Below are positions 26,826 to 35,458 of a stretch of 64,000 nt of DNA, in pieces. The notes beneath the pieces were generated by a model that did no database searches, was not told the origin of the DNA, and was given only the letters and a program-made list of their open reading frames with translations. Numbering within the stretch: the stretch's first letter is position 1; each line of letters starts with the position of its first letter. The position numbers were made by a program, and so were the translations under genes. The DNA lies in contig NZ_OOHJ01000015.1 of assembly GCF_900323885.1 (NCBI RefSeq), forward strand, positions 682,001 to 746,000, given 5' to 3'. The DNA comes from [Actinomadura] parvosata subsp. kistnae (GTDB lineage Bacteria; Actinomycetota; Actinomycetes; Streptosporangiales; Streptosporangiaceae).

Positions 26826-28208
26826 TTATGACGCGGTTCTCTCCATAGTGCCCGCTGCCGGGGAGTGCACGAAACGCGGGGCCAGCACGGCGCCGAGAAC
26901 GGCGAGCGCGACGGTGAAGGCGAGACCGACGGCGTAGTTCTGGGCGGCGGCGGTGAACAGGGCGCCGCTGACCGCGACGGCGACCACGGTGAACACCGAC
27001 TCGCCGACGCCCACGGCCGCCGAGTTGGCGCCTTCCTCGCCCTCCTTCGACATCTCCAGCACCAGCACCGACACGGTGGGGTGCAGCACGCCGATGCCGA
27101 GCCCGACGGCGGCCATGCCGACGTGCGCGAGCACGAGCGGCAGCGGGTCGATCAGGACGAGCGTCACCAGCGTGATGCCGGCCGCGATCAGCACGGCGCC
27201 GCCACGCAGGGCCGCCATGTTGCCGATCATGCCGCGGCCCTTGATCCAGGAGCCGGTGGACCAGCCGAGGGCGCCGATGGTGAGCACGATCCCGGCCGCG
27301 GTGACGCTCAGGCCGCGCTCGTACTTGAGCATGAGGGGGATGAGCACCTCGGCCGCAGTGTACGAGCCGAAGGCCAGCCCGCGCAGGAGGGGGCCGGTCG
27401 GCAGGCCGCGGGCGGCCCGCATCGAGCCGGGCAGCAGCAGCTTGGGCAGCGACACGGCCAGCAGGACGATGCCGGCGGCGAGCAGGGGCAGGCCGGCGAG
27501 CTTGAGCGCGCTGCCGTACTGGATGAGGGCGGCGGCGACGGCGGTCAGCGTGGCGTAGACGAGCTTGCGGCCGAGGCCCGGAGCCGGCTCGGCGACGCCG
27601 TCCTGGACGGCCCGGCCCGCGGTGCCGCGCCACAGCAGCAGCGCCGACGGGATGACGACCACCGTCACGCCGAGGAAGATCCACCGCCAGTCGAAGCTCT
27701 CCGCCACGAACCCGGCGATCGCCGGGCCGATCATGGACGGCACCACCCAGGCGGCCGAGAACGCGGCGAACACCCTCGGATGCATCGACGGCGGGTACGC
27801 CCTGGCGACCAGCACGTACAAGGCCACCTGCGTCAACCCGGTGCCGAGGCCCTGCACGAACCGTCCGGCGACGAACACCTCCATGGTCGGCGCGAGCCCG
27901 GCCAGCAGCAGCCCCGCCACGAACGTCGCCACCCCGGCGCCGATGGGCTGGAGCGGCCCCCGCACGTCGCTCCACCTGCCGCCCAGCACCGTCGCGATCA
28001 CGCTGGCCGCCAGGGTGGCGCTGAAGGCCAGGTTGTACAGGGGCATGCCGTCGAGCTCGCGGGCCACGACGGGCATCGCCGTGGCCACCGCCATGGCCTC
28101 GAACGCCTGCAGCGTGACCAGCGCCACCAGCCCGATGCTGAGCGCGCGGTACTGCGGCGAGATCACGCTCGCCGGGGTCTCCACGGGTCCTTCAACAGTC
28201 GTTGTCAT
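26826..28208 (-). CDS. MFS transporter (drug-efflux type)
   Basis: A 460-residue membrane protein with about 12-14 hydrophobic helices. The MFS loop-2 signature is GGRWSDVRGPLQP, and TM4 carries the GRFVQGLGTGLTQVALYVLVAR proton/antiporter-type motif of multidrug exporters. It begins at ATG 28208, divided by 63 bp from the TetR gene, which lies upstream on the same strand and may share its control. The substrate is unknown. Confidence 0.84.
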   Translation of the reverse strand: MTTTVEGPVETPASVISPQYRALSIGLVALVTLQAFEAMAVATAMPVVARELDGMPLYNLAFSATLAASVIATVLGGRWSDVRGPLQPIGAGVATFVAGLLLAGLAPTMEVFVAGRFVQGLGTGLTQVALYVLVARAYPPSMHPRVFAAFSAAWVVPSMIGPAIAGFVAESFDWRWIFLGVTVVVIPSALLLWRGTAGRAVQDGVAEPAPGLGRKLVYATLTAVAAALIQYGSALKLAGLPLLAAGIVLLAVSLPKLLLPGSMRAARGLPTGPLLRGLAFGSYTAAEVLIPLMLKYERGLSVTAAGIVLTIGALGWSTGSWIKGRGMIGNMAALRGGAVLIAAGITLVTLVLIDPLPLVLAHVGMAAVGLGIGVLHPTVSVLVLEMSKEGEEGANSAAVGVGESVFTVVAVAVSGALFTAAAQNYAVGLAFTVALAVLGAVLAPRFVHSPAAGTMERTAS

Positions 28209-28271
28209 ACCCGGCAAACTATGGCGAAGACCCAGGTAGGCGCATCGGGCGCAGGGCCTAGGCAATTGGGC

Positions 28272-29024
28272 CTAAGGCCTTGCCGGTTTCTTCGGCATGC
28301 GGGCCTCGATGCCGTCGAGCATCAGCTCCAGCCCGTACGCGAAGCGGTCCTCGCCGTCGCCGGCGGTCAGGTCGGCCACGTGCGCCTGGAGGTACGGGAA
28401 GCGCTCGGCCGGCAGCGCCCGGTAGTAGGCGCTGATCTGCCCGACGAACGCCTGGAAGTACTCCTCCGGGCTGGACATCCCGGCCGCGCGCATCCGCGCC
28501 CAGTGCAGCGAGCCCTCGTAGGCGTCGCCGACGAGGTAGAGCGAGAGCCGGTCCATCGCCAGGGACGCCTCCGCCGGGGGCATGCCCGCCTCGACGAGCA
28601 GCCCGTAGGTGAACTCGCCGGCGCGCAGCGAGTTCTCCCCCGTCGGGATGTTCGCCAGCGCCGCCCTGGCCACGTCGGCGTGCTCGCGGAAGACGCGGTG
28701 GACCTCCAGGGAGTACTCCCGCAGCTGCTCCTTCCACCGGGCCGGGTCGGGCCGCTCCGGCAGGTGGATCTCGCTGAGCACCCGGTCGTAGATCAGCTCC
28801 AGCAGCTCCTCCTTGCCGGAGACGTGCGCGTACAGCGAGGCGGGGCCGGTGTCGAGCTCCTGGGCCACCCGTCTCATGCTGAGCGCGTCGAACCCCTCGT
28901 CGTCGAGGATGCGCAGCCCCGTCTCGACGATCAGCTCCTGGCTGAGCTGCCGCTTGGGCGGAGCGGGGCGGCGCGACTTGCGCCACGGGGGCGCCGGCAC
29001 GTCACTGGGTTCCTTGGCTGCCAT
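28272..29024 (-). CDS. TetR/AcrR-family transcriptional regulator
   Basis: A 250-residue repressor. The helix-turn-helix lies at ~30-75 (ETGLRILDDEGFDALSMRRVAQELDTGPASLYAHVSGKEEL), and the C-terminal ligand domain resembles the TetR_C group found in tetracycline-type regulators (VDRxxxYLxGxAxxG-like DRLSLYLVGDAYEG). It is divergent from the MFS gene at 29124 with two inverted repeats in the 99-bp gap, so it most likely represses both itself and that exporter; the second exporter at 26826 lies immediately downstream. Confidence 0.9.
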   Translation of the reverse strand: MAAKEPSDVPAPPWRKSRRPAPPKRQLSQELIVETGLRILDDEGFDALSMRRVAQELDTGPASLYAHVSGKEELLELIYDRVLSEIHLPERPDPARWKEQLREYSLEVHRVFREHADVARAALANIPTGENSLRAGEFTYGLLVEAGMPPAEASLAMDRLSLYLVGDAYEGSLHWARMRAAGMSSPEEYFQAFVGQISAYYRALPAERFPYLQAHVADLTAGDGEDRFAYGLELMLDGIEARMPKKPARP

Positions 29025-29042
29025 ACGAACACTGTACTTGAC

Positions 29043-29089
29043 ACGAACGGTGTTCGTCACTAAAACGGTGTTCGTGAACGAACGCCGTT
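29043..29089. promoter_or_regulatory. Two TetR-type operators between the regulator and the exporter
   Basis: ACGAAC-GGT-GTTCGT (29043-29057) is a perfect 6-bp inverted repeat. At 29064-29089 a 26-bp near-palindrome consists of AACGGTGTTCGT, a GA centre and ACGAACGCCGTT, with one mismatched pair. Both contain the same GTTCGT half-site and lie ~35 nt before the exporter start. Confidence 0.8.
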
Positions 29090-29123
29090 CGTTACCTAGA
29101 ACACCGTTTTTTCAGGAGATGTC

Positions 29124-30575
29124 ATGACAGTCACCGCCTCAGGGGCGGCCACCGAGGTCCAGCCGTACCGCTGGCGCTTCGTCGCCCTCTTCGTGATCCT
29201 CGCCGCCGAGGTGATGGACCTGCTCGACGCGCTCGTCACCGCGATCGCCGCCCCCACCATCCAGAAGGAGCTGGGCGGCTCCGACAGCCTCGTGCAGTGG
29301 CTCAGCGCCAGTTACACCCTCGCCATGGCCGTCGGCCTCATCACCGGCGGGCGGCTCGGCGACCTGTTCGGCAAGAAGCGCATGTTCGTGATCGGCGCCG
29401 CCGGCTTCACCGTCTCCTCGCTGCTGTGCGGCATCGCCGTCAGCCCCGAGATGCTGATCGCCGGCCGCGCCGTGCAGGGCCTGTTCGGCGCCGTGATGCT
29501 GCCACAGGGGCTGGGGCTGATCAGGGAGATGTTCCCGCCCGACGAGATGGGCAAGGCGTTCGGCATGTTCGGGCCCGTCATGACCATCTCCTCCGTCGGC
29601 GGCCCCGTGCTGGCCGGCTGGCTCGTGGACGCCGACCTGTTCGGCACCGGCTGGCGCATGATCTTCCTGATCAACCTGCCCATCGGCCTGGCCGCCGTCC
29701 TCGCCGCGCTGCGCTTCCTGCCCGAGTTCCGCCTGTCCAACGCCACCCGGCTCGACCTGCCCGGCGTCGCCCTCGTCTCCACCGCCGCGTTCCTGCTGAT
29801 CTTCCCGCTCATCCAGGGCCGCGAAGCCGGCTGGCCGGCCTGGACGTTCGTCTCGATGGCCGCCTCCGTCGTCGTGTTCGCCCTCTTCGGCCGGTACGAG
29901 TCCCGCCGGGCCCGCTCCGGCCGCGACCCCCTCGTCACCCCCACCCTGTTCCGCAAGCGCTCCTTCGTCGGCGGCCTCGTCGCCGGCCTCGCCTTCTTCT
30001 CCGCCCTGACCGGCTTCGGCGTCGTCTTCAGCTTCTACACGCAGGCCGGGCTCGGCTTCACCCCCCTCCAGGCCGGCCTGGCCGCGCTCCCGCAGGCCCT
30101 CGGCGGCGTCGCCGGCTTCGGCCTGGCCATGAGCGGCCTGCAGCAGAAGCTCGGCCGCGGCCTCATGCAGATCGGCACCGTCGTCATGGCCGCCGGCGCC
30201 GCCGTCCTCGCCCTCACCATCCACCTCGCCGGGCTCGACGTCGGCACCTGGCAGCTCGCCCCCGGCCTCGCCCTCGTCGGCATCGGCATGGGGCTCACCA
30301 TGGCGCCGTTCTTCGACATCGTCCTCGCCGGCGTCGAACCCCACGAAACCGGCTCCGCCTCCGGCACCCTCACCGGCGTGCAGCAACTCGGCGGCGCCTT
30401 CGGCACCGCCGTCCTCGGCACCCTCTTCTTCAACCTGCTGGCCGACCAGTGGGAGTTCGGGGCGTCCATGGAGGTCACGGTCTGGGTCGAGGTCGGGCTG
30501 CTGCTGCTCACGTTCGCCCTGTCGTACCTGCTGCCCCGCCACGCCCGCCCGGACCAGCAGGCGCACGGCGCATGA
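29124..30575 (+). CDS. MFS transporter, DHA2 (14-helix drug:H+ antiporter) family
   Basis: A 483-residue exporter. Features are VMDLLDALVTAIAAPTIQKEL at TM1, GGRLGDLFGKKRMF at loop 2, GRAVQGLFGAVMLPQGLGLIREMFP at TM4, and SVGGPVLAGWLVD (motif C of antiporters). Fourteen hydrophobic segments are visible. CAGGAGA precedes ATG 29124 by 7 nt. Controlled, by position, by the adjacent TetR protein through the operators in between. The drug exported is unknown. Confidence 0.92.
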   Translation: MTVTASGAATEVQPYRWRFVALFVILAAEVMDLLDALVTAIAAPTIQKELGGSDSLVQWLSASYTLAMAVGLITGGRLGDLFGKKRMFVIGAAGFTVSSLLCGIAVSPEMLIAGRAVQGLFGAVMLPQGLGLIREMFPPDEMGKAFGMFGPVMTISSVGGPVLAGWLVDADLFGTGWRMIFLINLPIGLAAVLAALRFLPEFRLSNATRLDLPGVALVSTAAFLLIFPLIQGREAGWPAWTFVSMAASVVVFALFGRYESRRARSGRDPLVTPTLFRKRSFVGGLVAGLAFFSALTGFGVVFSFYTQAGLGFTPLQAGLAALPQALGGVAGFGLAMSGLQQKLGRGLMQIGTVVMAAGAAVLALTIHLAGLDVGTWQLAPGLALVGIGMGLTMAPFFDIVLAGVEPHETGSASGTLTGVQQLGGAFGTAVLGTLFFNLLADQWEFGASMEVTVWVEVGLLLLTFALSYLLPRHARPDQQAHGA

Positions 30576-30702
30576 CCCCGCCCCGGCGGCTGCCTGCCGC
30601 CCAGCCGCCGGCGGCGGGCCCCACACGAGCACGTCCCGCACCCAGCGCGACCCGCCCGGCACCACACGCCCAGCGCCGCGCATTGCCGCGCGGGGCGGGC
30701 GG

Positions 30703-31868
30703 TCAGCGGGCGAGGTGGCGTTCGGCCCACTGGGTGATGTCGCGGCGCTCGATCGCGGCCGCCATCAGGTCGGGGAACGCGTCGGGGGTGCACGCGAACG
30801 CCGGGACGCCCATCGCCGCCAGCGCCGCCGCGTTGTCGTGGTCGTAGAACGGGGCGCCCTCGTCCGACAGGGCGAGCAGCACGATCACCTGCACCCCGGC
30901 CTGCGTCATCGCCGCCACCCTGCGCAGCATCTCCTGCCTGATCCCGCCCTCGTACAGGTCGCTGACCAGCACGAAGATCGAGTTGGCCGGGCGGGTGATG
31001 AGCCCCTGGCAGTAGGCGACGGCGCGGTTGATGTCGGTGCCGCCGCCGAGCTGGGTGCCGAACAGCACCTCCACCGGGTCGTGCAGCTGGTCGGTGAGGT
31101 CCACCACCGCCGTGTCGAACACCACCAGCGACGTCCGCAACGACCGCATCGACGCCAGCACCGCCCCGAACACGCTCGAATACACCACCGACGCCGCCAT
31201 CGACCCGCTCTGGTCGATGCACAGCACCACCTCCCGCTGCACCGACCGCTGCCGGCGCGCGTAGCCGACCAGCCGGGACGGGACCACCGTGTTCCTGTCG
31301 GGCAGGTAGTTCTTCAGGTTCGCCCTGATCGTGCGGTCCCAGTCGATGTCGGCCACCCGCTTCGGCCGGTGCGTCCTGGCCGAGCGGTCCAGCGCCCCCG
31401 ACACGGCCGCCCTGGTCTTCTGCGCCAGCCTGCGCTCCAGCTCCGCCACCACCCGGCGCACCAGCGCCCTGGCCGACTCGCGGGCCTGGTCGGGCATGAC
31501 CTTGTTGAGGGCGAGCAGGGTGCCGACCAGGTGCACGTCCGGCTCCACCGCCTCCAGCATCTCCGGCTCCAGGAGGAGCCTGGTGAGGTTCAGCTTCTCG
31601 ATCGCGTCCTTCTGCATGACCTGGACGACCGTGGACGGGAAGTACGTCCGGATGTCGCCCAGCCACCTGGCCACCCGCGGCGCCGACGCCCCAGCCCGCC
31701 CTGCCGGCGGTCCCCGCCCCCGCCGCCCTCGCCTCCCTGGTCGTAGACGGCGGCCAGGGCCGCGTCCATGCGCGCGTCCACACCCTCCAGCCCGACGCCG
31801 GTGCCGTCGGCCGGCCCGCCGCCGAGCACCAGCCGCCACCGCCGCATCCGCTCATCAGCCGCACTCAT
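30703..31868 (-). pseudogene. VWA domain protein of the MoxR/SWIM cluster, frameshifted as sequenced
   Basis: After repair a ~389-residue cytosolic von Willebrand A protein. The metal-dependent adhesion site CIDQSGSMAAS (~220) has the DxSxS triad, with FGTQLGGGTDINRA (Thr) and VLVSDLYEGG (Asp) supplying the others. The helical N-terminal half (WLGDIRTYFPSTVVQVMQKD) is characteristic of MoxR-associated VWA proteins that act with the ATPase as a chaperone-like pair. The frame breaks at CCCC 31689-31692 on the + strand; one extra G on the coding strand gives GGLGASAPRVARWLGD and joins MSAADERMRRW to the rest. Its start region is triplicated upstream. Confidence 0.82.
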
Positions 31869-31938
31869 CGCCCCGCCCTCCACAGCCGCCCGCCGCACTC
31901 ATCGCCCCGCCCTCCGCAGCCGCCCGCCGCACTCATCG
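31861..31938. repeat. 34-bp tandem repeat triplicating the VWA gene start region
   Basis: GCACTCATCG occurs at 31861, 31895 and 31929 (34-bp steps). On the coding strand each copy has a GGAGGGCGGGGCG-type or similar Shine-Dalgarno followed by ATGAGTGCGG. The copy at 31936 forms the ATGA overlap with the DUF5682 stop; only the copy at 31868 is in frame with the VWA protein, since 34 is not a multiple of 3. Confidence 0.85.
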
Positions 31939-34281
31939 CCCCGTCGTCCCTTCGCGCGTGCCGGCCTTCCCGAGGATCGAGAGCACGGTGGCGACGGCGG
32001 GCGCCGCGCGGCGCTCGTCCACGGCCTGCTCCCCCGCCTCCTCACCGCGGTCCGCCGCGCGCAGGCGCTCGCCGATGGCCCTGCGCTCGGGTGCCGCGAA
32101 GCTTCCGAACGTGCGGCGCAGCAGCGGCAGCACGTCCGTGAACTGCTCGCCCGACAGCCCCGTCAGCCAGCCGTCCACCAGCCCCAGCAGGCGCGGGTCG
32201 TGCACCAGCAGCAGCCCGCCGCCCGCCAGGAACCCCTCGACCCACGCCGCCGCCCGCGCGGGCGCCTGCCCCCGGGACATGGCCCTGGACATGCGGTCGC
32301 CGGCGTCGTCCAGCTCGCCGGAGTCCAGCAGGATCCTGGTGAGGCGGCCCTCGATGAGCCCGTGCAGGTCCTGCCGGTCGCTGATGCCCCGCAACGTGCC
32401 CAGCCACCGCCCCCTCGGCCCCGCGCCATGGCCGCCCGCGCCGTTGCCGGCATCGCCGCCCGGCCCGTTGCCGGCATCACTGCCCGCTCCGGTGCCGCCG
32501 CCGGTTCCGGCCCCCTTGTCGCCGCCGCCCGCCTCAGGGGCATCGGACAGGAGGGCGACGGCCGAGTGCACCGCGTCCACGTGCTTGAGCAGGTTCGCCG
32601 CCGCCTCGTCGTCCAGGCTCGTCACCGCCACCGGCAGCCCGACGCAGATGCGCTCCAGCATCGAGCGCACGATCACCGCCAGCCCCTCCGCCGGCGTGCC
32701 GCGCACGTCGCCGTAGCGGTGGGCGCGCACCATCGCGGGCAGCGCCGCCATCAGGCTGGTGACGTCGGTGTCGAGCGCCGCCTTGGCCGACAGGGCCGCC
32801 AGCACGGCGGGCAGCGCGCCCGTCAGGTCAGCGAGCAGGCAGCGCTCCACCAGCGACGTCAGGTCGGCCAGCGCCGCCGACGGCTCCTCCGCCAGGTCCC
32901 TGGCCCGCTGCGCCGCCGCCGACGCCACGGTGGTGCCGAGGGCGGCGTGCTCGATGAGCGCGAGGTCGTGCTCGGGGCGCCACCGTAACGTCCACGTCTC
33001 CCTGAACGTGCCCTTGCCGCGCGCCTGCCCCGGCGTCCCCCACTCGACCCCGAGCAGCCCCAGCCGGTGCAGCAGGTGGCTGCGGTCGAGGTCGAGCGGC
33101 TTGCGCAGGTCGAGGTCGATCTCCCGGTCGAGCGCCTCCGGCTTGAGCTTGAGCCGCCGCTGCTGCTCGCGCAGGTCCCGCTGCAACGGCACCATCGGGG
33201 TGCCGTCGGAGACGTGGCCGAGCCGGTCGCCGACGACCATACGCCGCTGGATCAGCTCCACCGCCAGGTCGTCGCCCTCGCACAGCACGGCCCTGGCCGC
33301 CTCGGTGACCTCGCCGAGCCCGGCCAGCGGCCTGCCGCGCAGGGTGGCCAGGCCGTGCGCGAGGCGTACGGACTCGATGACGTGCGCCGACGACACCGCC
33401 AGCCCCTCGTCCCGCAGCACCCCGGCCGCCTGCGCCAGCCACCGCTCCACCGGCCGGTCCGGCGCCTCGAACAGGTGGTGGTACCAGCCCGGCGACGTGA
33501 TGCCCGCGCCGTAGCCGCTCCACGAGGCCAGCCGCCCGTACGTCCACGGCACCCACGTCAGCTCCGCCTTCACCTTCGGCAGGCCGCGCAGGACGGCGTT
33601 GTCGGCCGCCGCGGACGGCAGCGGGCCGCTCAGCGCGGGCACGTGCCAGGCGCCGCAGATCACCGCGATCCGGCCGTATCCCTGCTTGAGGGCCGCGCGG
33701 AGGGTCTTGCGCATGTACGCCTCGCGCCTGGCCTCCCGCTCGTCCGGCACGTGACCCTCGCGAACGGCGGCCATGGCCTCCGCGATCACCTCGAACGGCG
33801 TGTCGCCGCCCCGGTGCTCGACGACGTCCTCCCACCAGCGCTCCGGGTCGTCGTACCCGGCCGCCGCGGCCAGCGCCCCGATCGGGTCCACCCGCATCAG
33901 GGAGCGCGCCGCCTCGTCGCCGGGAAAGCTCTCGTCCTGGTCACCGGCCGGGGATTCGGCGTCGCCGGCCAGGGTGTGGGCGGCGGGCAGGTCGCAGAAG
34001 CGGACCGGGATGCCGGCCGCCGTGCCGTACAGGATGGCCTGCCATTCGGGCGAGAAGACGGCGAACGGCCAGAAAGCGGCTCGCGACGGCGCGCCCGGCA
34101 CGTGGGCGAGCAGCGCGACCGGCGGCTCCAGGCCGGGCGCGAGCGGGATCAGGGCGTCGGCCTCGGGCGGGCCCTCGATGAGGATCGCGTCGGGACGCAG
34201 CCGTTCGAGCTCCCGCCGCACGGCCCGCGCGGAGCCCGGCCCGTGATGCCGCACCCCCAGGATCGACACGCCGCCGCTCAC
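31933..34281 (-). CDS. DUF5682 family protein
   Basis: A 782-residue protein beginning VSILGVRHHGPGSARAVRREL, the recognised start of DUF5682, whose function is unknown. The N-terminal third has alternating beta/alpha pattern with ILIEGPPEADALI and ICGAWHVPAL, reminiscent of TraB/EreA-type domains; the remainder is largely helical. A Gly-rich low-complexity linker (GAGTGGGTGAGSDAGNGPGG) lies near 590-625. GTG 34281 follows GGAGGAGG. It is the fourth gene of the SWIM-DUF5691-MoxR-DUF5682-VWA unit, separated from moxR by 112 bp, the only sizeable gap in the operon. Confidence 0.88.
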   Translation of the reverse strand: MSGGVSILGVRHHGPGSARAVRRELERLRPDAILIEGPPEADALIPLAPGLEPPVALLAHVPGAPSRAAFWPFAVFSPEWQAILYGTAAGIPVRFCDLPAAHTLAGDAESPAGDQDESFPGDEAARSLMRVDPIGALAAAAGYDDPERWWEDVVEHRGGDTPFEVIAEAMAAVREGHVPDEREARREAYMRKTLRAALKQGYGRIAVICGAWHVPALSGPLPSAAADNAVLRGLPKVKAELTWVPWTYGRLASWSGYGAGITSPGWYHHLFEAPDRPVERWLAQAAGVLRDEGLAVSSAHVIESVRLAHGLATLRGRPLAGLGEVTEAARAVLCEGDDLAVELIQRRMVVGDRLGHVSDGTPMVPLQRDLREQQRRLKLKPEALDREIDLDLRKPLDLDRSHLLHRLGLLGVEWGTPGQARGKGTFRETWTLRWRPEHDLALIEHAALGTTVASAAAQRARDLAEEPSAALADLTSLVERCLLADLTGALPAVLAALSAKAALDTDVTSLMAALPAMVRAHRYGDVRGTPAEGLAVIVRSMLERICVGLPVAVTSLDDEAAANLLKHVDAVHSAVALLSDAPEAGGGDKGAGTGGGTGAGSDAGNGPGGDAGNGAGGHGAGPRGRWLGTLRGISDRQDLHGLIEGRLTRILLDSGELDDAGDRMSRAMSRGQAPARAAAWVEGFLAGGGLLLVHDPRLLGLVDGWLTGLSGEQFTDVLPLLRRTFGSFAAPERRAIGERLRAADRGEEAGEQAVDERRAAPAVATVLSILGKAGTREGTTGR

Positions 34282-34393
34282 CGGACCTCCTCCGCCGGAA
34301 CGCCGCCCGCACGACCACCATCACGCACCGGAACGCCGCCATGGCGCGCCGGGACGCCGCTCGTCCGGTCGCCGCGGGGAGCGGGGGCGCCGT

Positions 34394-35458
34394 TCATGAG
34401 ACCTCGCGGCAGGCGCGGTAGAAGTCGCGCCAGTCGGATCGCTCGCGCACCACCGTCTCCAGGTACTCGCGCCACACCACCCGATCCGACACCGGCTCCT
34501 GCACGACCGCGCCGACGATCCCGGCCGCCACGTCGGACGGGCGGAGCACCCCGTCGCCGAAGTGGGCGGCCAGGGCGATGCCGTTGGTGAGGACGGAGAT
34601 GGCCTCGGCCGTGGACAGGGTGCCGCTGGGCGACTTGACCTTGGTGCGGCCGTCCTCGGTGACGCCCGCGCGCAGCTCCCTGAACACCGTCACCACCCGC
34701 CGGATCTCCGCCAGCCCCGTCGTCGTCTCCGGCAGCTCCAGGGAGCGGCCGAGCTGGGCGACGCGGCGGGCGACGATGTCCACCTCCTCCTCGGCGGTGG
34801 CGGGGACGGGCAGCACGACGGTGTTGAAGCGGCGGCGCAGCGCGCTGGACAGCTCGTTGACGCCCCGGTCGCGGTCGTTGGCGGTGGCGATCACGTTGAA
34901 GCCGCGCTGCGCCTGGACCTCGCGGTTGAGCTCGGGGATCGGCAGCGTCTTCTCCGACAGGACGGTGATGAGCGCGTCCTGGACGTCGGACGGCATGCGG
35001 GTCAGCTCCTCGACGCGGGCCACCCGGCCCTCGGCCATCGCGCGCATGACCGGCGACGGGGTCAGCGCCTCGAACGACGGGCCCTCCGCCAGGAGCCTGG
35101 CGTAGTTCCAGCCGTACCGGACGGCCTCCTCTGCGGTGCCGGCGGTGCCCTGCACGAGGAGCGTCGAGTCGCCGCTGATCGCGGCGGCCAGGTGCTCCGA
35201 CAGCCACGTCTTCGCGGTGCCGGGCACGCCGAGCAGCAGCAGCGCCCGGTCGGTGGCCAGCGTGGCCACGGCGACCTCGACGATGCGGCGCGCGCCCACG
35301 TACTTGGGGGTGATGCGCTCGCCGTCGCCCAGGATGTACGTGGTCACCGCCCACGGCGACAGCTTCCAGCCCGGCGGCCTCGGCCGGTCGTCGTCCTTGG
35401 CGAGGACGGCCAGCTCCTCGGCGTACTGGTCTTCCGCGTGCGGGCGCAGAACGGTCAT
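34394..35458 (-). CDS. MoxR-family AAA+ ATPase
   Basis: A 354-residue ATPase with Walker A GVPGTAKT, Walker B within RVARVEELTRMPSDVQDAL (the MoxR-type RxxxxExxR arrangement), sensor 1 IATANDRD and a C-terminal lid helix. MoxR proteins work with VWA partners to remodel or insert cofactors in target proteins. The ATG overlaps the stop of the DUF5691 gene by 4 nt. The following DUF5682 and VWA genes provide the likely partners. Confidence 0.92.
   Translation of the reverse strand: MTVLRPHAEDQYAEELAVLAKDDDRPRPPGWKLSPWAVTTYILGDGERITPKYVGARRIVEVAVATLATDRALLLLGVPGTAKTWLSEHLAAAISGDSTLLVQGTAGTAEEAVRYGWNYARLLAEGPSFEALTPSPVMRAMAEGRVARVEELTRMPSDVQDALITVLSEKTLPIPELNREVQAQRGFNVIATANDRDRGVNELSSALRRRFNTVVLPVPATAEEEVDIVARRVAQLGRSLELPETTTGLAEIRRVVTVFRELRAGVTEDGRTKVKSPSGTLSTAEAISVLTNGIALAAHFGDGVLRPSDVAAGIVGAVVQEPVSDRVVWREYLETVVRERSDWRDFYRACREVS

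Noticed and set aside
25735..27975. A 746-codon frame running through the 12-bp repeat on the minus strand
   Set aside because: It is out of frame with both the enolase-superfamily and MFS genes, which carry clear family motifs.
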